Below are positions 5,250-6,406 of a DNA stretch of 6,406 bases, in pieces. Each line of letters opens with the position of its first letter. Positions within the stretch are counted from its first letter, which is position 1. The position numbers and the translations under genes were made by a program. Origin of the DNA: Chlorobiota bacterium (GTDB lineage: Bacteria > Bacteroidota > Ignavibacteria > Ignavibacteriales > Ignavibacteriaceae). The DNA is taken from positions 1-6,406 of the forward strand of contig RHKR01000141.1 in NCBI GenBank assembly GCA_008363265.1, in the 5' to 3' direction. The notes below the pieces were generated by a model. That model was not told the DNA's origin, did no database searches, and saw only the letters and a list, made by a program, of their open reading frames with translations.

Positions 5250-6406
5250 ATGCGATCAATTGCTACTCTCAGCATCCTTCTTTTCCTGGCGACACCTTTG
5301 TTTAGCCAGAGCATCAACGGAAGAGTCAGCTCCGCGTTCTATCTCTATGAGAGGGACGAAGCACCTTCCACCTCGAGCCTTCAGGCCAGAGGTTACCACA
5401 GCGCTGTTCTTAATCTGAACTACGACAAGTACTCATTAAGAACATACCTTAATTACGAAAATCACTTCAACACAAGCACCGAATCCCGTATGAGGGTCTA
5501 CAACCTCTTCTTCGAGGCCAGGAAGCTTTTCGATGTGGCAACCCTGAAGATAGGCCGCCAGCCATTGATAACTTCTGTCGCTTCGGGAGTATTCGACGGT
5601 GTCTCCCTCAATGCCTCTTATAAGTGGCTGGGGCTTGATGCCTACTACGGCGGTAACGTGCCTGACAATCAGAAGTTTGAGATCACCGACAAATGGAGCG
5701 AGGATTACCTTCTGGGTGGCGAACTGAAAGCCAGGCTGCTGCCGGAGCTTACGATAGCCGCGGGTGGATTCGTCAAGAACTTCAGGCCACGTGAATACAC
5801 GGTGACAAGACTTGACCAGGCCTTCAATCCCATCTCGGTGCTGATCCAGGAGAAGTCGAACCAGTTCAAGTTCCTTCAGGGTCGTGTAAGCTACGATCAC
5901 GGGAAGGCCTTCCAGTTCAATGCCCGTTATGAGTACGATCTGAACTATATGAAGACCTCAAGAATTGAACTCGACGGTATCTCCTCCCCAGTGAACAAAT
6001 GGAACTTCAACATCTATTTCAATTATCTTGCTCCACGTATCAGATACAATTCGATCTTCTCTGTCTTCGATTACGCGAACACAACAGAGATTGAAGTGGG
6101 AGCGGGGTATGAGCTGACAAAGCACATTACCCTGAACGGAAGGGTCGGTGTGGTCACTTATCAGGGTGATGATGCCAGCAGATTCACGGTTTCAGCCAAT
6201 ACCAACTATGGCTCACTGAGCTACAGGAAGAGTATGGGATATGCCGGTGAACAAGACAACATTTCCCTCTATCTGGCAAAGTCATTCTTCGACGGAGTTG
6301 TTACCCCTTCAGCGGGTATAGCCTACACAAGCTACAAGCTCTCGAAAGACGCGGAGACGAACAGCCTTACCACAATAATGGCCGGAGTCAATCTGAGAGC
6401 CATCAG
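5250..6406 (+). CDS. Outer-membrane beta-barrel (porin-like) protein, 3' end outside window
   Basis: An open frame of 385 codons from ATG 5250 runs off the window without a stop. In-frame TAA at 5244-5246 rules out a longer start, and there is no Shine-Dalgarno, as is common in Bacteroidota-like leaders. Residues 1-19 form a signal peptide (MRSIATLSILLFLATPLFS) with Gln20 as the likely first mature residue. The rest alternates polar and aromatic/hydrophobic residues in 8-12 residue strands broken by Asn/Asp/Gly turns, for example AVLNLNYDKYSLRTYLNY and NFNIYFNYLAPRIRYNSIF. Near residues 100-120 is KIGRQ...FDGVSL, a pattern seen in porin-type and alginate-export-like barrels. Tyr and Phe are abundant and no Cys was noticed, so it is not a cytochrome itself. 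It is divergent from the haem-sensor operon and is a candidate for its control. The transported substrate is unknown; a barrel of a porin-cytochrome conduit is one possibility that only downstream sequence could settle. Confidence 0.85.
   Translation, partial: MRSIATLSILLFLATPLFSQSINGRVSSAFYLYERDEAPSTSSLQARGYHSAVLNLNYDKYSLRTYLNYENHFNTSTESRMRVYNLFFEARKLFDVATLKIGRQPLITSVASGVFDGVSLNASYKWLGLDAYYGGNVPDNQKFEITDKWSEDYLLGGELKARLLPELTIAAGGFVKNFRPREYTVTRLDQAFNPISVLIQEKSNQFKFLQGRVSYDHGKAFQFNARYEYDLNYMKTSRIELDGISSPVNKWNFNIYFNYLAPRIRYNSIFSVFDYANTTEIEVGAGYELTKHITLNGRVGVVTYQGDDASRFTVSANTNYGSLSYRKSMGYAGEQDNISLYLAKSFFDGVVTPSAGIAYTSYKLSKDAETNSLTTIMAGVNLRAI

Noticed and set aside
5436..5900. A 154-codon open frame on the minus strand
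   Set aside because: It lies wholly inside the barrel gene, whose signal peptide and strand pattern are clear on the plus strand; the antisense protein has no recognisable motif.
1..6406. CRISPR arrays, tRNA or rRNA genes, insertion sequences
   Set aside because: I saw no regularly spaced repeats, cloverleaf-like sequence, transposase motifs or terminal inverted repeats.

Overview
The window looks like chromosomal DNA from a Gram-negative bacterium: it encodes a lipoprotein, an outer-membrane barrel protein and a kinase with periplasmic haem-binding motifs. Weak Shine-Dalgarno sequences at several starts, A+T-rich intergenic DNA, a signal peptide ending LFS|Q and a haem-motif kinase paired with a sigma-54 activator would fit the Bacteroidota/Ignavibacteria/FCB side of the tree. 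This placement is an inference and was not tested by any search.

Layout. Positions 1-837 (+) hold the 3' part of a metallo-beta-lactamase-fold protein fused to two rhodanese domains; its start lies before the window. A strong intrinsic terminator (867-905) separates it from a convergent minus-strand cluster. Read in its own direction, that cluster runs: sensor histidine kinase (5051-3471), NtrC-type sigma-54 response regulator (3471-2137), archaemetzincin-type zinc protease (2121-1561) and a small lipoprotein (1493-909). The first two genes overlap by one base (TAATG), the next gap is 15 bases and the last is 67 bases, so the set is probably one operon. A 198-base A+T-rich divergent region (5052-5249) separates it from a plus-strand outer-membrane beta-barrel gene that starts at 5250 and is still open at the window's end.

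How the parts may work together. The kinase has two cytochrome-c-type motifs (CSPCH and CSTSGCH) between its two membrane segments, so it probably senses redox state or a small ligand through covalently bound haem in the periplasm. The regulator has every residue expected for phosphorylation, ATP hydrolysis and sigma-54 contact. The least expected member is the cytosolic archaemetzincin, which sits in the same reading frame as the regulator, just past its TAG stop, and starts with TTG. The barrel gene is the natural candidate target, but the only sigma-54-like site in front of it lacks the GG doublet, so that link is unproven. The rhodanese gene has its own transcription unit and is probably unrelated apart from a general sulfur/redox theme.
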